Of a stretch of 42,959 nucleotides of DNA, positions 9,439-17,783 are shown piece by piece (position 1 is the stretch's first letter; each line of letters opens with the position of its first letter). The position numbers and the translations under genes were made by a program. The DNA is from Saprospiraceae bacterium (GTDB lineage: Bacteria; Bacteroidota; Bacteroidia; Chitinophagales; Saprospiraceae): assembly GCA_012031785.1 (NCBI GenBank), contig JAAUTG010000006.1, positions 1-42,959 on the forward strand. The letters run 5' to 3'. The notes beneath the pieces were generated by a model. It ran no database searches and had not been told where the DNA came from. It saw only the letters and a list, made by a program, of their open reading frames with translations.

Positions 9439-10278
9439 CTAAGTTGTATAAAATCTTAATTGTCTTGCTCCGATAGTTCCTAGATTATTCGTATATCTAG
9501 TATAATTAATAGTATTCCCTTGTATATCGTGAGTTTGTGCCGATTGTGTAAACGAACCTAATGAGATTACATCCCATTGTCCGCTAAGTGTGTTATATTG
9601 TGTGATTTGTGTAATAGCACCCCAACCAGTAGGAAACTCGATAAACTGTTTGTTAATACCGTCCTCCGCTAACATACTAACTTGTACCATTGCACCGTTA
9701 TTAGTTAATGCTTGTTTGGTTGCTGTTGTTAGATTAGATGAATTATAATAATAAGGGTAAACGCCTGTTATTGATACTGTTTTGTTGCTTGTAGCCCCTG
9801 CTGCTAATGGTGTACTATAATTGTTTCCACGACTTGACAAAGGTTGCTCTCCTGCTAGGTAATTAACTAAACAAGTCCATGATTGAACTCCCGAAAGTAC
9901 TGTATAATTACTTACTGTTTTGTTATCTGTTAATAACTGCCCTGCACTATTGGTTAGTCCAGTACCTCCATAAACGTAAGCGTTTGCAACCGTTGGTAAA
10001 CCACTTCTAAAACCACTTGTTCCATAAGCTGGTGTGATAGTTCCACGACTAAAGGTAGAAGCAAAATTCAATGTTGCAATAACCTCCCCTATTTCGTGCA
10101 GCCCTGCTTGTGTTAAAGTGAGGGTATTGTTAGGATTAGTTAATGTAGGAAATAGTTCAGGATACACTTGATTGTAAAGTTCTGCAAAATTATCTTTTGT
10201 TTTACTAAAAGCATCTCTTACCATATCTCCGTCCCCTGCATCTGGAGCTGAACCTATATTTATAATTTGTTGTGCCAT
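9439..10278 (-). CDS. Phage tail-fibre-like protein
   Basis: The first 40 residues contain INIGSAPDAGDGDMVR followed by AFSKTKDNFAELYNQV, a well-known N-terminal motif of phage fibre and baseplate-attached proteins that normally forms the particle-binding end. The rest (279 residues total) is beta-rich, with Gly/Thr/Asn-rich stretches and a C-terminal receptor-binding-like region ending GARQLRFYTT. It is one of the few proteins here shared with ordinary tailed phages, but the motif alone does not prove a tail. Confidence 0.7.
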   Translation of the reverse strand: MAQQIINIGSAPDAGDGDMVRDAFSKTKDNFAELYNQVYPELFPTLTNPNNTLTLTQAGLHEIGEVIATLNFASTFSRGTITPAYGTSGFRSGLPTVANAYVYGGTGLTNSAGQLLTDNKTVSNYTVLSGVQSWTCLVNYLAGEQPLSSRGNNYSTPLAAGATSNKTVSITGVYPYYYNSSNLTTATKQALTNNGAMVQVSMLAEDGINKQFIEFPTGWGAITQITQYNTLSGQWDVISLGSFTQSAQTHDIQGNTINYTRYTNNLGTIGARQLRFYTT

Positions 10279-10286
10279 ATTATTAT

Positions 10287-10406
10287 TTATATTTGAGATG
10301 AATCTATACGTTTACTTGAATCAGCTTTTACATCAGTTCTGTCGGCTGTAAATAGCTTTTTCAATGCTTGTCCTGCCAAAAGCAAATATTTGTATGCAAT
10401 TTTCAT
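10287..10406 (-). CDS. Very small protein with basic/amphipathic N-terminus
   Basis: A 39-residue frame, ATG at 10406 to TAA at 10287, fills the space between two fibre-region genes. It starts MKIAYKYLLLAGQALKKLF and ends in a charged, Ser-rich tail. The spacing (9 bases to the next ATG and 12 bases from the previous stop) matches the tight packing of this operon, which is the main support. Function unknown. Confidence 0.45.
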   Translation of the reverse strand: MKIAYKYLLLAGQALKKLFTADRTDVKADSSKRIDSSQI

Positions 10407-10418
10407 TTTTTATATATT

Positions 10419-10723
10419 CTAGTAAGATAACGAAGGATTATTCGGTGTCGCTACAACTTGCAAAGTGCAACCAACAGGGGCGGTAATCACAAGTCCGTCA
10501 ATCTCTCTATACAAATCTTCAATTATAATGGTAAACTACCTGCTTTTATAACTAGAGGGTCGGACGGAATGCCTCCGAAAGTTCCCGAACCCAAAACAGT
10601 ACCGTCAACCGTTGCGTGAGAATATATAATTACGGTTTTATAACCCATGCTGCCTAAAATGGTTAAACTACCATTTGTTACGTTCTTTGTTGCAGGATTT
10701 GAATATCTTATATTTACGCTCAT
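10419..10723 (-). CDS. Small uncharacterised structural-region protein (possible frameshift)
   Basis: Translation from ATG 10723 (MSVNIRYSNPATKNV) gives 66 residues to a TAA at 10523. A one-base insertion around 10524-10530 continues the frame (IIEDLYREIDGLVITAPVGC) to a TAG at 10419, about 101 residues. The break is not in a long homopolymer, unlike most others here, so the extension is less certain. The protein is beta-rich with Gly and Thr and lies between the M15 peptidase and the fibre genes. Start 10723 is preferred over a 20-residue-longer frame that would overlap the peptidase gene. Confidence 0.5.
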
Positions 10724-10746
10724 AATAATATCTTTTTTAAAATAAA

Positions 10747-11355
10747 TTATATTAAATTTAATTTGTTTCCATTGTTTACCCAAGAGTTACCAAATTGCTT
10801 TTCAGCTTTGCTTTTCAAATCTCGCAAAGAAGTTATTGGATTAATGCCTTTTGGTAAAACGTCGAAATGTACAGGGTCATATCCAGTACCAACAAAATCG
10901 CCTCCCCAACGAATACCTCTTTTTCTAGCCAATGACGGTATCATGGATTTTTCCCATTCAGCCTTTGGTGTTTTAAGTCCTAAAGTTTTGCCGTCTTTTG
11001 ATGCGTTTAAATCAATAGCTAACCCAAACATATGTGTCGACAACCCTTTGGATGCCACGCTTATAGTTTTAGCTAATGTCGCTTGTTTGGCAACGCTTCT
11101 ATATGCGCTATTTATGCTTACTTTGTAACCTAAAATGTTTTGAATATCATCAACAAATTGCGACAATTTAGGTCTTGCTGACAAATTTAATGTTTGTATC
11201 TTAGTGTAATTCTTTAAGTCCGTCAATAGCTTATATGGAAGTTTTGCAGCGTATAACAATTGCTTACGTAAAACAATAGCCAACGACAATCCTACAATAA
11301 TTGATATTGCAGTTATTGTAGGCTTATTCTCGCTATAAAACTTTTGAATATCCAT
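10747..11355 (-). CDS. Membrane-anchored M15 peptidase (endolysin)
   Basis: Of 202 residues, 14-32 form a hydrophobic membrane anchor (TAISIIVGLSLAIVL). The catalytic part has the M15 signature: INSAYRSVAKQ, STHMFGLAIDLNAS (zinc His and Asp) and DPVHFDVLP (second zinc His). It would cut peptidoglycan cross-links. An N-terminal anchor is typical of signal-arrest-release endolysins or of virion-associated lysins held in a membrane. It follows the holin-like and 4-TM genes, so it belongs to a lysis cassette; packaging into the particle is also possible. Confidence 0.8.
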   Translation of the reverse strand: MDIQKFYSENKPTITAISIIVGLSLAIVLRKQLLYAAKLPYKLLTDLKNYTKIQTLNLSARPKLSQFVDDIQNILGYKVSINSAYRSVAKQATLAKTISVASKGLSTHMFGLAIDLNASKDGKTLGLKTPKAEWEKSMIPSLARKRGIRWGGDFVGTGYDPVHFDVLPKGINPITSLRDLKSKAEKQFGNSWVNNGNKLNLI

Positions 11356-11361
11356 AATAAA

Positions 11362-11745
11362 CTATACTATTTTAAATATTAATGCTATGCCTGTGATAAA
11401 TGTTAAAATTCTTAAAAATATAAAGTTTGAATCATGCAACTTTAAAAGTTTTAAGAACTTATCAACAAAACTTGTATTCCCTATATAATAATAATCTAAA
11501 TCTCTAGTTATATTATACACTAAGTCAAATATTCCAAATCGAATAAATGTATAACCCACTAAATATTTAACTATTTCAAAAGTATCAATATGGTAACATA
11601 TCGGCATTAAAACAAAACTAAATATGGATAAAAAGGCAAAGAAATGCCCTATCTCTTTTTTGTTTGAATCATTATAGCCATCAGCTAATGCGTTTAACAC
11701 AATAGAGCTTAAAGCAAATGCTAAAATAATGATAGACTTTTCCAT
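11362..11745 (-). CDS. Polytopic membrane protein of the lysis cassette
   Basis: The 127-residue product has about four hydrophobic segments: 4-20 (SIIILAFALSSIVLNAL), 33-51 (FFAFLSIFSFVLMPICY), 58-75 (IVKYLVGYTFIRFGIFDL) and 110-127 (ILTFITGIALIFKIV). It sits between a holin-like gene and a membrane-anchored peptidase with spacings of 6-12 bases. It may be a second holin, an antiholin or a regulator. No family was recognised. Confidence 0.6.
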   Translation of the reverse strand: MEKSIIILAFALSSIVLNALADGYNDSNKKEIGHFFAFLSIFSFVLMPICYHIDTFEIVKYLVGYTFIRFGIFDLVYNITRDLDYYYIGNTSFVDKFLKLLKLHDSNFIFLRILTFITGIALIFKIV

Positions 11746-11757
11746 AGCCTTAACAAA

Positions 11758-12006
11758 TTAATTTACATTATTAGTATCTGAAACGTCTTTTTTTGTTAGT
11801 TGAGCCACAAACGCTGCAACAAAACCCGAAACAGTAATGTATTTTACAATCTCAATAGGTATCAACTCTTGAAAATTCAATGGCATTTGTGGATAAAATG
11901 CAGCTGCGCTCAATGCAGCTGCGCTTATAGAAGCCGAAATATTACGCAACTTTGTAAAAAAAAGAGGCGTACTACTCATTAATCGTTTAAATGTTTCTTT
12001 TATCAT
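11758..12006 (-). CDS. Holin-like protein
   Basis: This 82-residue protein has two hydrophobic stretches (ISAAALSAAAFYPQMPL around 28-44 and YITVSGFVAAFVAQL around 55-70) and a charged C-terminal tail. Size, topology and position upstream of an M15 peptidase fit a class II phage holin that opens the inner membrane for the endolysin. Its ATG overlaps the stop (TGA) of the upstream coiled-coil protein. Confidence 0.65.
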   Translation of the reverse strand: MIKETFKRLMSSTPLFFTKLRNISASISAAALSAAAFYPQMPLNFQELIPIEIVKYITVSGFVAAFVAQLTKKDVSDTNNVN

Positions 12007-12426
12007 GGCGTAAATATTAATTTTAATAAACCGTACACATTAGAGCCACTACTCAAAATAAATGCGCCCCAAAACAGCCAATAAATAACTTTAGGGTATT
12101 TCTGCATTATTTGAGCAACTTCCGTTCCTTTATCTATTTTTTCAATTTTGTTTTTCAAATCGTCCAATTCCTTTTTATTAGCTCCACTTTGAACTGGACA
12201 CGCTAATTTTTGTCTTTGAAGTTCAATTATTTGCTCCTCAATTTTTGGAATTTTTTTTTTGGTCTAATGTATTGAACTTTTCCAAAATCTGTTCTAATTT
12301 TAAATTGGTCTGCTCTTGACCGTGCGCCAAAGCGTCCTGCAACGCCTTAAACATACCTGAAATACCTTGTTGTCTTAGTCGCTCTATTTCCGCTTGTAGC
12401 TCTTTCTCTTTTGCACTAGGAGGCAT
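12003..12426 (-). CDS. Coiled-coil protein with C-terminal membrane segment (one frameshift)
   Basis: The frame from 12426 stops after 62 residues, but removing one A from the A10 run at 12251-12260 extends it to about 140 residues, ending in TGA that overlaps the holin-like ATG. The first 110 residues are heptad-rich (LQAEIERLRQQG, EQTNLKLEQILEKF, DDLKNKIEKI); then comes a hydrophobic segment (VIYWLFWGAFILSSG). It may be a lysis accessory or spanin-like protein. Confidence 0.6.
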
Positions 12427-12463
12427 ATAAATTTGTGTTTAGATGAAAAAATGTAATATAAAA

Positions 12464-12471
12464 CAAAAATA
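12464..12471 (-). promoter_or_regulatory. Possible -7 box (TATTTTTG) before the lysis cassette
   Basis: On the minus strand this reads TATTTTTG, a match to TAnnTTTG, 38 bases upstream of the ATG at 12426. The intergenic gap after the fibre gene is 87 bases, long for this operon, so an internal promoter for lysis is plausible. No good TTG -33 element is seen. Confidence 0.3.
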
Positions 12472-12513
12472 AGCATTATTAAAACTTTATTTTAAAGAGA
12501 TTTCTAAACATTA

Positions 12514-14463
12514 TTACTTAATGTAAACATCTCTACTACCATTAGTATCACATGGTATGTGTAAAGCTATCTGTTCGAGCAATATGTCCGAACCGTATGT
12601 ATCTTGTGGGTCGTTTGGTGTTCTACGTATATTAAAACCTATTTTACCGCCTACTTGAAAATTTAAGTTTGGTAATTTACCGAATGATGTTAGCTTATGC
12701 CTATATTGTTGAGGCGTAGCAATAGTATCTAAAAAAGTCAATGTTGTTTGCGGTATTGGGTCGCCTTGCGGTGGGGAGTATTCCCAATCGAAAAACATTT
12801 TTAAAACACCTGTACCTGCCGTGCTAGGTCGCCAATGTATATGCAATTCAGGTAAATAACCTAATAATTTCATTGCTTCATCAACAACCATTTCGTGCGA
12901 TATTTCAAAAGAACCACTCTTTCTCTCTTCTGTTCCGCCTCCGTCAAAAGCATCAAATTGACGTAAAACACCTCCTACATTATGAGAAACAGAATCGGGC
13001 GAAGCAGCTCCCGAAACATTAAGTAAGTAGCTTGGCATTTCGTCTTTCCATGTTATAGCTGAACCTTTTGCAGCATAAACGCCATTACTTTCAAACATTG
13101 AATAGTTGCCGTTTGCAATATCTCCAATTTCTAACAGACGGTTTAATGTATCGACATTAACCATTACAGTAGTTCCGTCTTGTCTTAATATTTGAAAAGC
13201 GGTTGCATTATTAGAAATTGGATATATTCGAGTATGCGTTCCTGCAACATCTCTATTTGCAGTATCGTTATGATTAGTAACTGGTACACTACTTACATTT
13301 GAAGTTACTTCTCTTGTTATTCTTGAAGCCGTTGATGCTCCGTTTTGAAATATTATCCTACCAATAAATTTAGACTGTTTTTGAACTAATTCAGGGATTA
13401 TCGGTAAAGAAGATTCTAAAGCCTCCGCTACTGAATTAAATTGATTACCCAAAACGCCATAACTGCAAAAATCATCTGTGTTTATAGATTTGAAAACAAA
13501 AAGTGCCGATAGCTTATTTCCGCTTAATGATACTAAATTTGCTCCATCTGAATATTGACTATTAGGATATTGCATGATTTTTTGCACATTCCAAACACTT
13601 GCAACTGGATAGTAAAAATGAAATTCATGTCCTGCGGTTGCGGTAGTTACAAGATTGGTCATTATCTCTTCGCCATCGTACCAAACAATACCGCTTTCAA
13701 TACGTATATTGCGTGTTCCGTATTCTGAAATTTGCAAACCTTCTTGATAACCAAAACGCTCTGTATGTATTAGTCTATGTCCTGTTTTATTAGCTAAACC
13801 TAAACCATATTTGCCTGTTTTAAAAACGTGCAATTCGTTTACGGAATTTAATGTTTCCCAATTTAACTGAACAACATTCAATATAGTAGAATGATTGACT
13901 ATTGAATTATCGGTTGTAAGTTGATATATCGGAACTCCATTATTGTAATTAGCTACAACATAAATGTATTGGTTTGCATTTAACTGAACATTAAGTAATG
14001 AAGGCACAGTATATCTATTTACCAAACCACTAAAATCGGATTCAGTATTGAAATGAACCTCTATACCTGAAATATCAATAAGTCCATTACCTTTATCTGT
14101 AATAGTTACATCGGTAACTACACCGCAATTCAACAACTTTCTTTGTGCAGCGTTTTGTAAAGTCAAAGGCGTTACAAATTGGTCGTTATTAATACCTCCA
14201 TCAACAGTTATTTGCGTTGCTTGAAATGCCGTTGTTTGGTATGTATAAGATATTCCATCGGAATAATACCAACCACTAGGATAATATGTTCCACCTAAAC
14301 TACCGGGCAACCATTGAGTGCCTTGCGAGTTTTTTACATAAAATAGCTTATTTAGAAATGAGGTAGCTAAAGGTAATGCTGAATAATTAGGAAATATTCC
14401 ACCAAAAGGAACTGGCGTACTTCCGCCCGAAACACCACCGTTATTTCCAAATCCAAAAGCCAT
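12514..14463 (-). CDS. Large fibre/receptor-binding-like protein
   Basis: At 649 residues this is one of the largest proteins of the structural half. The Gly-rich N-terminus (FGFGNNGGVSGGSTPVPFGG) is followed by a region with WLPGSLGGTYYPSGWYYSDG and ITVDGGINNDQFVTPLTL, patterns seen in Bacteroidota phage fibres. The long beta-rich centre ends with a C-terminal jelly-roll-like domain (LPELHIHWRPSTAGTGVLKM, PNLNFQVGGKIGFNIRR). It probably reaches out to the host surface. No protease or depolymerase motif is visible. Confidence 0.6.
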   Translation of the reverse strand: MAFGFGNNGGVSGGSTPVPFGGIFPNYSALPLATSFLNKLFYVKNSQGTQWLPGSLGGTYYPSGWYYSDGISYTYQTTAFQATQITVDGGINNDQFVTPLTLQNAAQRKLLNCGVVTDVTITDKGNGLIDISGIEVHFNTESDFSGLVNRYTVPSLLNVQLNANQYIYVVANYNNGVPIYQLTTDNSIVNHSTILNVVQLNWETLNSVNELHVFKTGKYGLGLANKTGHRLIHTERFGYQEGLQISEYGTRNIRIESGIVWYDGEEIMTNLVTTATAGHEFHFYYPVASVWNVQKIMQYPNSQYSDGANLVSLSGNKLSALFVFKSINTDDFCSYGVLGNQFNSVAEALESSLPIIPELVQKQSKFIGRIIFQNGASTASRITREVTSNVSSVPVTNHNDTANRDVAGTHTRIYPISNNATAFQILRQDGTTVMVNVDTLNRLLEIGDIANGNYSMFESNGVYAAKGSAITWKDEMPSYLLNVSGAASPDSVSHNVGGVLRQFDAFDGGGTEERKSGSFEISHEMVVDEAMKLLGYLPELHIHWRPSTAGTGVLKMFFDWEYSPPQGDPIPQTTLTFLDTIATPQQYRHKLTSFGKLPNLNFQVGGKIGFNIRRTPNDPQDTYGSDILLEQIALHIPCDTNGSRDVYIK

Positions 14464-14465
14464 TA

Positions 14466-14777
14466 TTAAAAGTTTTTCAAATGTTTAATACCAACAATCT
14501 GCGCTACCGACAAAGCATCGGCAACAATAGTTATTTCGTTGAGTGAAACAATGTCGTTTTCGTCCCCTAAAGATAAAGATTCTCCTGCACTCAAAGTAAT
14601 CGCTGTTTCAGCAATTCCACCAATAGTTTTACTCAAAGAGCCTCTTACACTAACAATACCTGTGCTAGTCAATTTATTTTTTATAGCTACCTGCAAATAA
14701 CCTTCTACACCTTGTATTGTACAAGTGTTATTGGTAAATTCTGCGGTTACGTGCTGCTTATAATTAGGATTAATCAT
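14466..14777 (-). CDS. Small beta-rich structural-region protein
   Basis: The 103-residue product has alternating hydrophobic strands (TCTIQGVEGYLQVAIKN, GIVSVRGSLSK, AITLSAGESLSL), suggesting a small beta-sandwich. It lies 2 bases upstream of the large fibre gene and is probably its attachment or adaptor protein. No family recognised. Confidence 0.55.
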   Translation of the reverse strand: MINPNYKQHVTAEFTNNTCTIQGVEGYLQVAIKNKLTSTGIVSVRGSLSKTIGGIAETAITLSAGESLSLGDENDIVSLNEITIVADALSVAQIVGIKHLKNF

Positions 14778-14789
14778 TTTTCAATTGGC

Positions 14790-15236
14790 TTACTTTGTTT
14801 CGAGAATGTATTCTAATGGAATGTCAGACCGTGATTGTGAAAATAAAACTTGATTGCCATCTAAATACATTACCGCATAAATTTCATTCTCTTTTAAGAA
14901 TAAATAAAACATCGGTTTTTGTACGTCCATATTGATATTTCTATCAACTGCAACCTTTAAAATGAACTTACTTACCCACTCTTCTGTACCTTTTTTTGGG
15001 TCAAAGCCCATAGCTTTATATGTAAAAACTTCAGCTAAGGAATACAAGTCGTCAATCCGAACTTCCTCAATGAATTTCATGTTGCAATAAACCGACAGTC
15101 CAAAGTCCCCCTTTGCACCGTATGGCTTAATCATTATACCAACAACTTGAGGCGACATATCAATTTTTTTTGCAAATCGTAATATCGCTTTCCTTAGCAT
15201 TGTTTTTACTTGTTTGATAATCAAATCTTTCATCAT
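14790..15236 (-). CDS. Uncharacterised small protein
   Basis: A 148-residue protein with a basic helical N-terminus (LIIKQVKTMLRKAILRFAKK) and a mixed alpha/beta rest (YGAKGDFGLSVYCNMKF, YLFLKENEIYAVMYLDGN). No membrane segment or known motif. Its place between single-TM proteins and fibre genes suggests a virion or assembly role. The 75 bases upstream hold nothing recognisable. Confidence 0.5.
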   Translation of the reverse strand: MMKDLIIKQVKTMLRKAILRFAKKIDMSPQVVGIMIKPYGAKGDFGLSVYCNMKFIEEVRIDDLYSLAEVFTYKAMGFDPKKGTEEWVSKFILKVAVDRNINMDVQKPMFYLFLKENEIYAVMYLDGNQVLFSQSRSDIPLEYILETK

Positions 15237-15311
15237 AATCTATGATTTTAAATTGTTTAAAAATAAAATCGCAATTTAACGAAATTCTTTAATCAAACAA
15301 ACTAAATGCCA

Positions 15312-15521
15312 TTAATCCATGTCATTCCATGTAGGCTTAGGAGCTTCAACTTCTACTTTTTTAACTACCGTTTTTACGATAGGAGGAGAAGGAACTGTAA
15401 CAACCTTTGTCTTTACTACTGGCTCTTTTATTACAATCTCAATTTTTTTCTTTTTGTAAATTAAATAGTAGGCTGCAAATGCTAAACCTGCCAAACCTAT
15501 TGCTGAAAGTGCTGTTTTCAT
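15312..15521 (-). CDS. Small single-TM protein with Val/Pro-rich tail
   Basis: Residues 5-21 (LSAIGLAGLAFAAYYLI) form one membrane segment, followed by YKKKKIEI and a Lys/Val/Pro-rich region ending in the acidic TWNDMD (69 residues). The basic residues right after the helix favour an Nout orientation. One of about a dozen very small membrane proteins in the structural half, it is likely a virion membrane or assembly factor. Confidence 0.55.
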   Translation of the reverse strand: MKTALSAIGLAGLAFAAYYLIYKKKKIEIVIKEPVVKTKVVTVPSPPIVKTVVKKVEVEAPKPTWNDMD

Positions 15522-15557
15522 AATTTTTTTATGTTTTTTTAGATTTTAAAAAATCAT

Positions 15558-16057
15558 TTATTCTAAAGGCAAATTGTTGAGATAATCCAATGCTTTGGTT
15601 TGATTATCTTTTTTCATTTTAGCTATGGCTCTCTCAATAGTATATTTACCTTTGATATTACATTTAAGTAGTATCTTATGTAAGATGCTTCGTTTTGGTA
15701 CTTAATACTTTGAATAGCTTTTAATAGCTTTTCGTTATTGGTAATCAAACCTAAAGCATCGTATATCGCCTTAGCCTTAGCCATTGCATTTTCTTTTGTT
15801 CCAACAGTCTTTTTGCCTTTTCTTGCAGACGTTCCAAACCATGTTGGCGAAGTCCAACGAACATCCTTGCCTTTTACTACATTATACCCTATTTTGTAAT
15901 CTTTAGCTGTTCCTGTTTTTCCTTTACTTTGAGATAAAGCACCTAGCAATTCCTCTTTTATTTTTTTTGCTCTGTATTGGGAATAAAAATAATATCCGAT
16001 AGCTCCAACAATTAAAGCTCCAAGTCCGATATTTATATGTTTGCGTTCTAATTTCAT
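15558..16057 (-). CDS. N-terminally anchored membrane protein (one frameshift)
   Basis: Inserting one A in the AAA run at 15651-15653 extends the 144-residue frame to about 166 residues, ending ALDYLNNLPLE. Residues 9-26 (NIGLGALIVGAIGYYFY) form a membrane anchor. The soluble part holds DVRWTSPTWFGTSARKGKK and AMAKAKAIYDALG. The pattern resembles short structural proteins of membrane-containing phages, but no family is recognised. Confidence 0.55.
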
Positions 16058-16077
16058 AGTACTACCAATTTTATAAT

Positions 16078-16488
16078 TTACAATTTAGATAAAGCTCCCG
16101 AAGGAGTGAATTTAGCAGCAGAGTTCATTGCTCCAATAGGATTTTTTGCAACATTTACAATAATACCTAAAACAGATACCAATAAAACACCGCCAACAAT
16201 CATAAATACAGTTTTTGATGTTCCAATGAAATTGCCTATACCTCTTGTTATCCCATGACCTAAATCACTCGTTTTTTCTAATATATTGCTAGATAGATTA
16301 ACTCCGTAGCCTTTCATATATGTACGAAAGTTATTATCGTCTTTATTTTTACCTCTATCTTCCCAATAAGCTACAAAAACCTCGTTAGCATCTTGTAAAG
16401 GCAAAGAACCTCTTAAATCATCGTACCAAACTCTCCAATTTTTTAAATCTGTTTGTTCAGACGGAATATTTATTGTTGGATTTCCCAT
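16078..16488 (-). CDS. C-terminal single-TM protein
   Basis: The 136-residue product starts with a soluble domain (NWRVWYDDLRGSLPLQDANE, FVAYWEDRGKNKDDNNF) and carries one hydrophobic segment near residues 93-112 (TVFMIVGGVLLVSVLGIIV). The C-terminus (AMNSAAKFTPSGALSKL) is small and mildly basic. It is the first gene after the terminator at 16517-16559, so it may open a new transcription unit, although no promoter box is seen. Confidence 0.55.
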   Translation of the reverse strand: MGNPTINIPSEQTDLKNWRVWYDDLRGSLPLQDANEVFVAYWEDRGKNKDDNNFRTYMKGYGVNLSSNILEKTSDLGHGITRGIGNFIGTSKTVFMIVGGVLLVSVLGIIVNVAKNPIGAMNSAAKFTPSGALSKL

Positions 16489-16516
16489 TGTTTTATAAGT
16501 TAAACAGATGAAAGTG

Positions 16517-16559
16517 TAAAAAAAATATCTAAGCCAAAATAAATTTCAACTTAGATATT
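16517..16559 (-). terminator. Rho-independent terminator (minus strand)
   Basis: AATATCTAAG (16524-16533) and CTTAGATATT (16550-16559) are perfect complements around a 16-base loop. On the minus strand the stem is followed by a run of eight T (A at 16518-16525). It lies just after the histone-like gene ending at 16581 and would end that transcript. Confidence 0.75.
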
Positions 16560-16580
16560 AATAGTTTTTTTGATAAAAGA

Positions 16581-17754
16581 CTATAATTTGATATGCTTCT
16601 TTTTAATTGCATACCAAACACCGCCTACAATAGCAGCAACACCTAGTCCAATAATAGCTATCTTTTCCAATTACGAGCAACGCCCTCTGCGCTGAACATA
16701 TCGTCATCTGCATTTTTGAACTCTTTGTATTCAGGATAAGTACGAATAGCTTTTTCGATTGTTACATCGCCATTAGCCGACTTAGTAATTTTGCCACTTG
16801 CCGAATGATATATTTCTTTTGTTGTAACAACAGAACCGTCAGACATACGATAAGGCATAATAACCTCTCCTACTGAATTTCTAACAGTAGGAATTTTCGA
16901 GTAATGCAATACGGTATATTGTTTTTCGCCATTAGCATTTGTTTTGCGTTCAATTACTTCGGGAGCGTAAGCAACACCACTAGCAGAATATACGGTTTTA
17001 AATAGTAACCGTCTGCGCTCATATCTCCACCTTCTTCGCCCATATCTCCACCTTCTTCGCCCATATCGCCACTTTCTTCGCCCATATCGCCACTTTCTTG
17101 CGGTTCTTCATTAACAGTTGTTAATTCAGGAACCATAACTTCTCCTTCGGGTGTTATTTCGGGTTGAATTTCTTCTTCGCCTGTTCCAACTGGAGATATA
17201 ACTTCGGGAGTTATAACTTCGTCATTTTTTGTAATCATCGGCTCAACAGTTTCGCCTGTTTCGGCTTCTACTGGCTCTACAACAGCATCTTGTGCTTTTT
17301 GTTGAACTTTTGGAGCTTTACGAGCAGCACGTTTGGCTTTACGTTTAGATTTACGTACAGTTCGTTTTGCTTTACGTACAGCACGTTTCTTTACTCTTTT
17401 AGTTTTACGAGCAGCACGTTTCTTTACTCTACTAGCTTTGCGTTTAGCTCTTCGAGCCTTACGTTTAGCTCTACCACGAGCGTTTAACGTTAAACCGTCA
17501 GCCTCATAGTCGTCTGCACTTTCAAACCCATCAGCACCTTCATAGTCGCCATCAGCGTCTACATCTCCGAATGCGCCTTCATATTCGCCATCGGCACTTG
17601 CTATTTGAGATTCAGCAAATGTTTCAACATCCCCTTCTGCGCTTACAGTACCGTAGTCGCCTTGTGGCATAATATCGTTAATGCTTGATTCGGGAATAGA
17701 TGTGCCGACATTCTCGCCAAATCTATCGCCCGACATTTTTCTTTTTGGTATCAT
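16581..17754 (-). CDS. Histone H1/protamine-like structural protein with acidic prodomain and C-terminal TM (two frameshifts)
   Basis: Adding one A at each of 16996-16999 and 16663-16666 gives one 391-residue protein. Residues 1-90 are acidic with repeated SADG/DADGDYEGAD units and end at NARG. Residues 94-149 are almost only Arg, Lys and Ala (RAKRKARRAKRKASRVKK), like the tails of histone H1 or protamines, and should bind and condense DNA. A Glu/Val/Thr/Pro-rich linker and four GDMGEE-like repeats follow. The C-terminal part has several SASG/SANG/SAEG motifs and a final membrane segment (IAIIGLGVAAIVGGVWY). The acidic part may mask the basic part until it is cut at ARG. Part of the prodomain is identical at DNA level to that of the 26912-27736 gene. 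No family was recognised. Confidence 0.65.
17529..17575. repeat. 47-bp direct repeat, copy 1 (prodomain)
   Basis: These 47 bases are identical to 27607-27653 in the candidate capsid gene. They code GDVDADGDYEGAD in both prodomains. Perfect DNA identity between genes whose other parts are unrelated points to recent copying of the prodomain or gene conversion. Confidence 0.9.
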
Positions 17755-17783
17755 AACATTTATTTAAAATTGTTTGTTAGTTT

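Noticed and set aside
9439-10278. Proof of a tailed phage from the fibre N-terminal motif
   Set aside because: The motif occurs in fibres that move between virus types, and no other tail gene was recognised.
10523-10783. Start at 10783 for the small gene at 10419-10723
   Set aside because: The extra 20 residues are Lys/Ile-rich, come from an AT-rich spacer and would overlap the upstream peptidase gene; MSVNIRYSN at 10723 is the natural start.
17164-17487. Plus-strand frame of 107 residues rich in Phe and Ser
   Set aside because: It is the antisense shadow of the Arg/Lys-rich and acidic parts of the histone-like gene; its composition follows from that.
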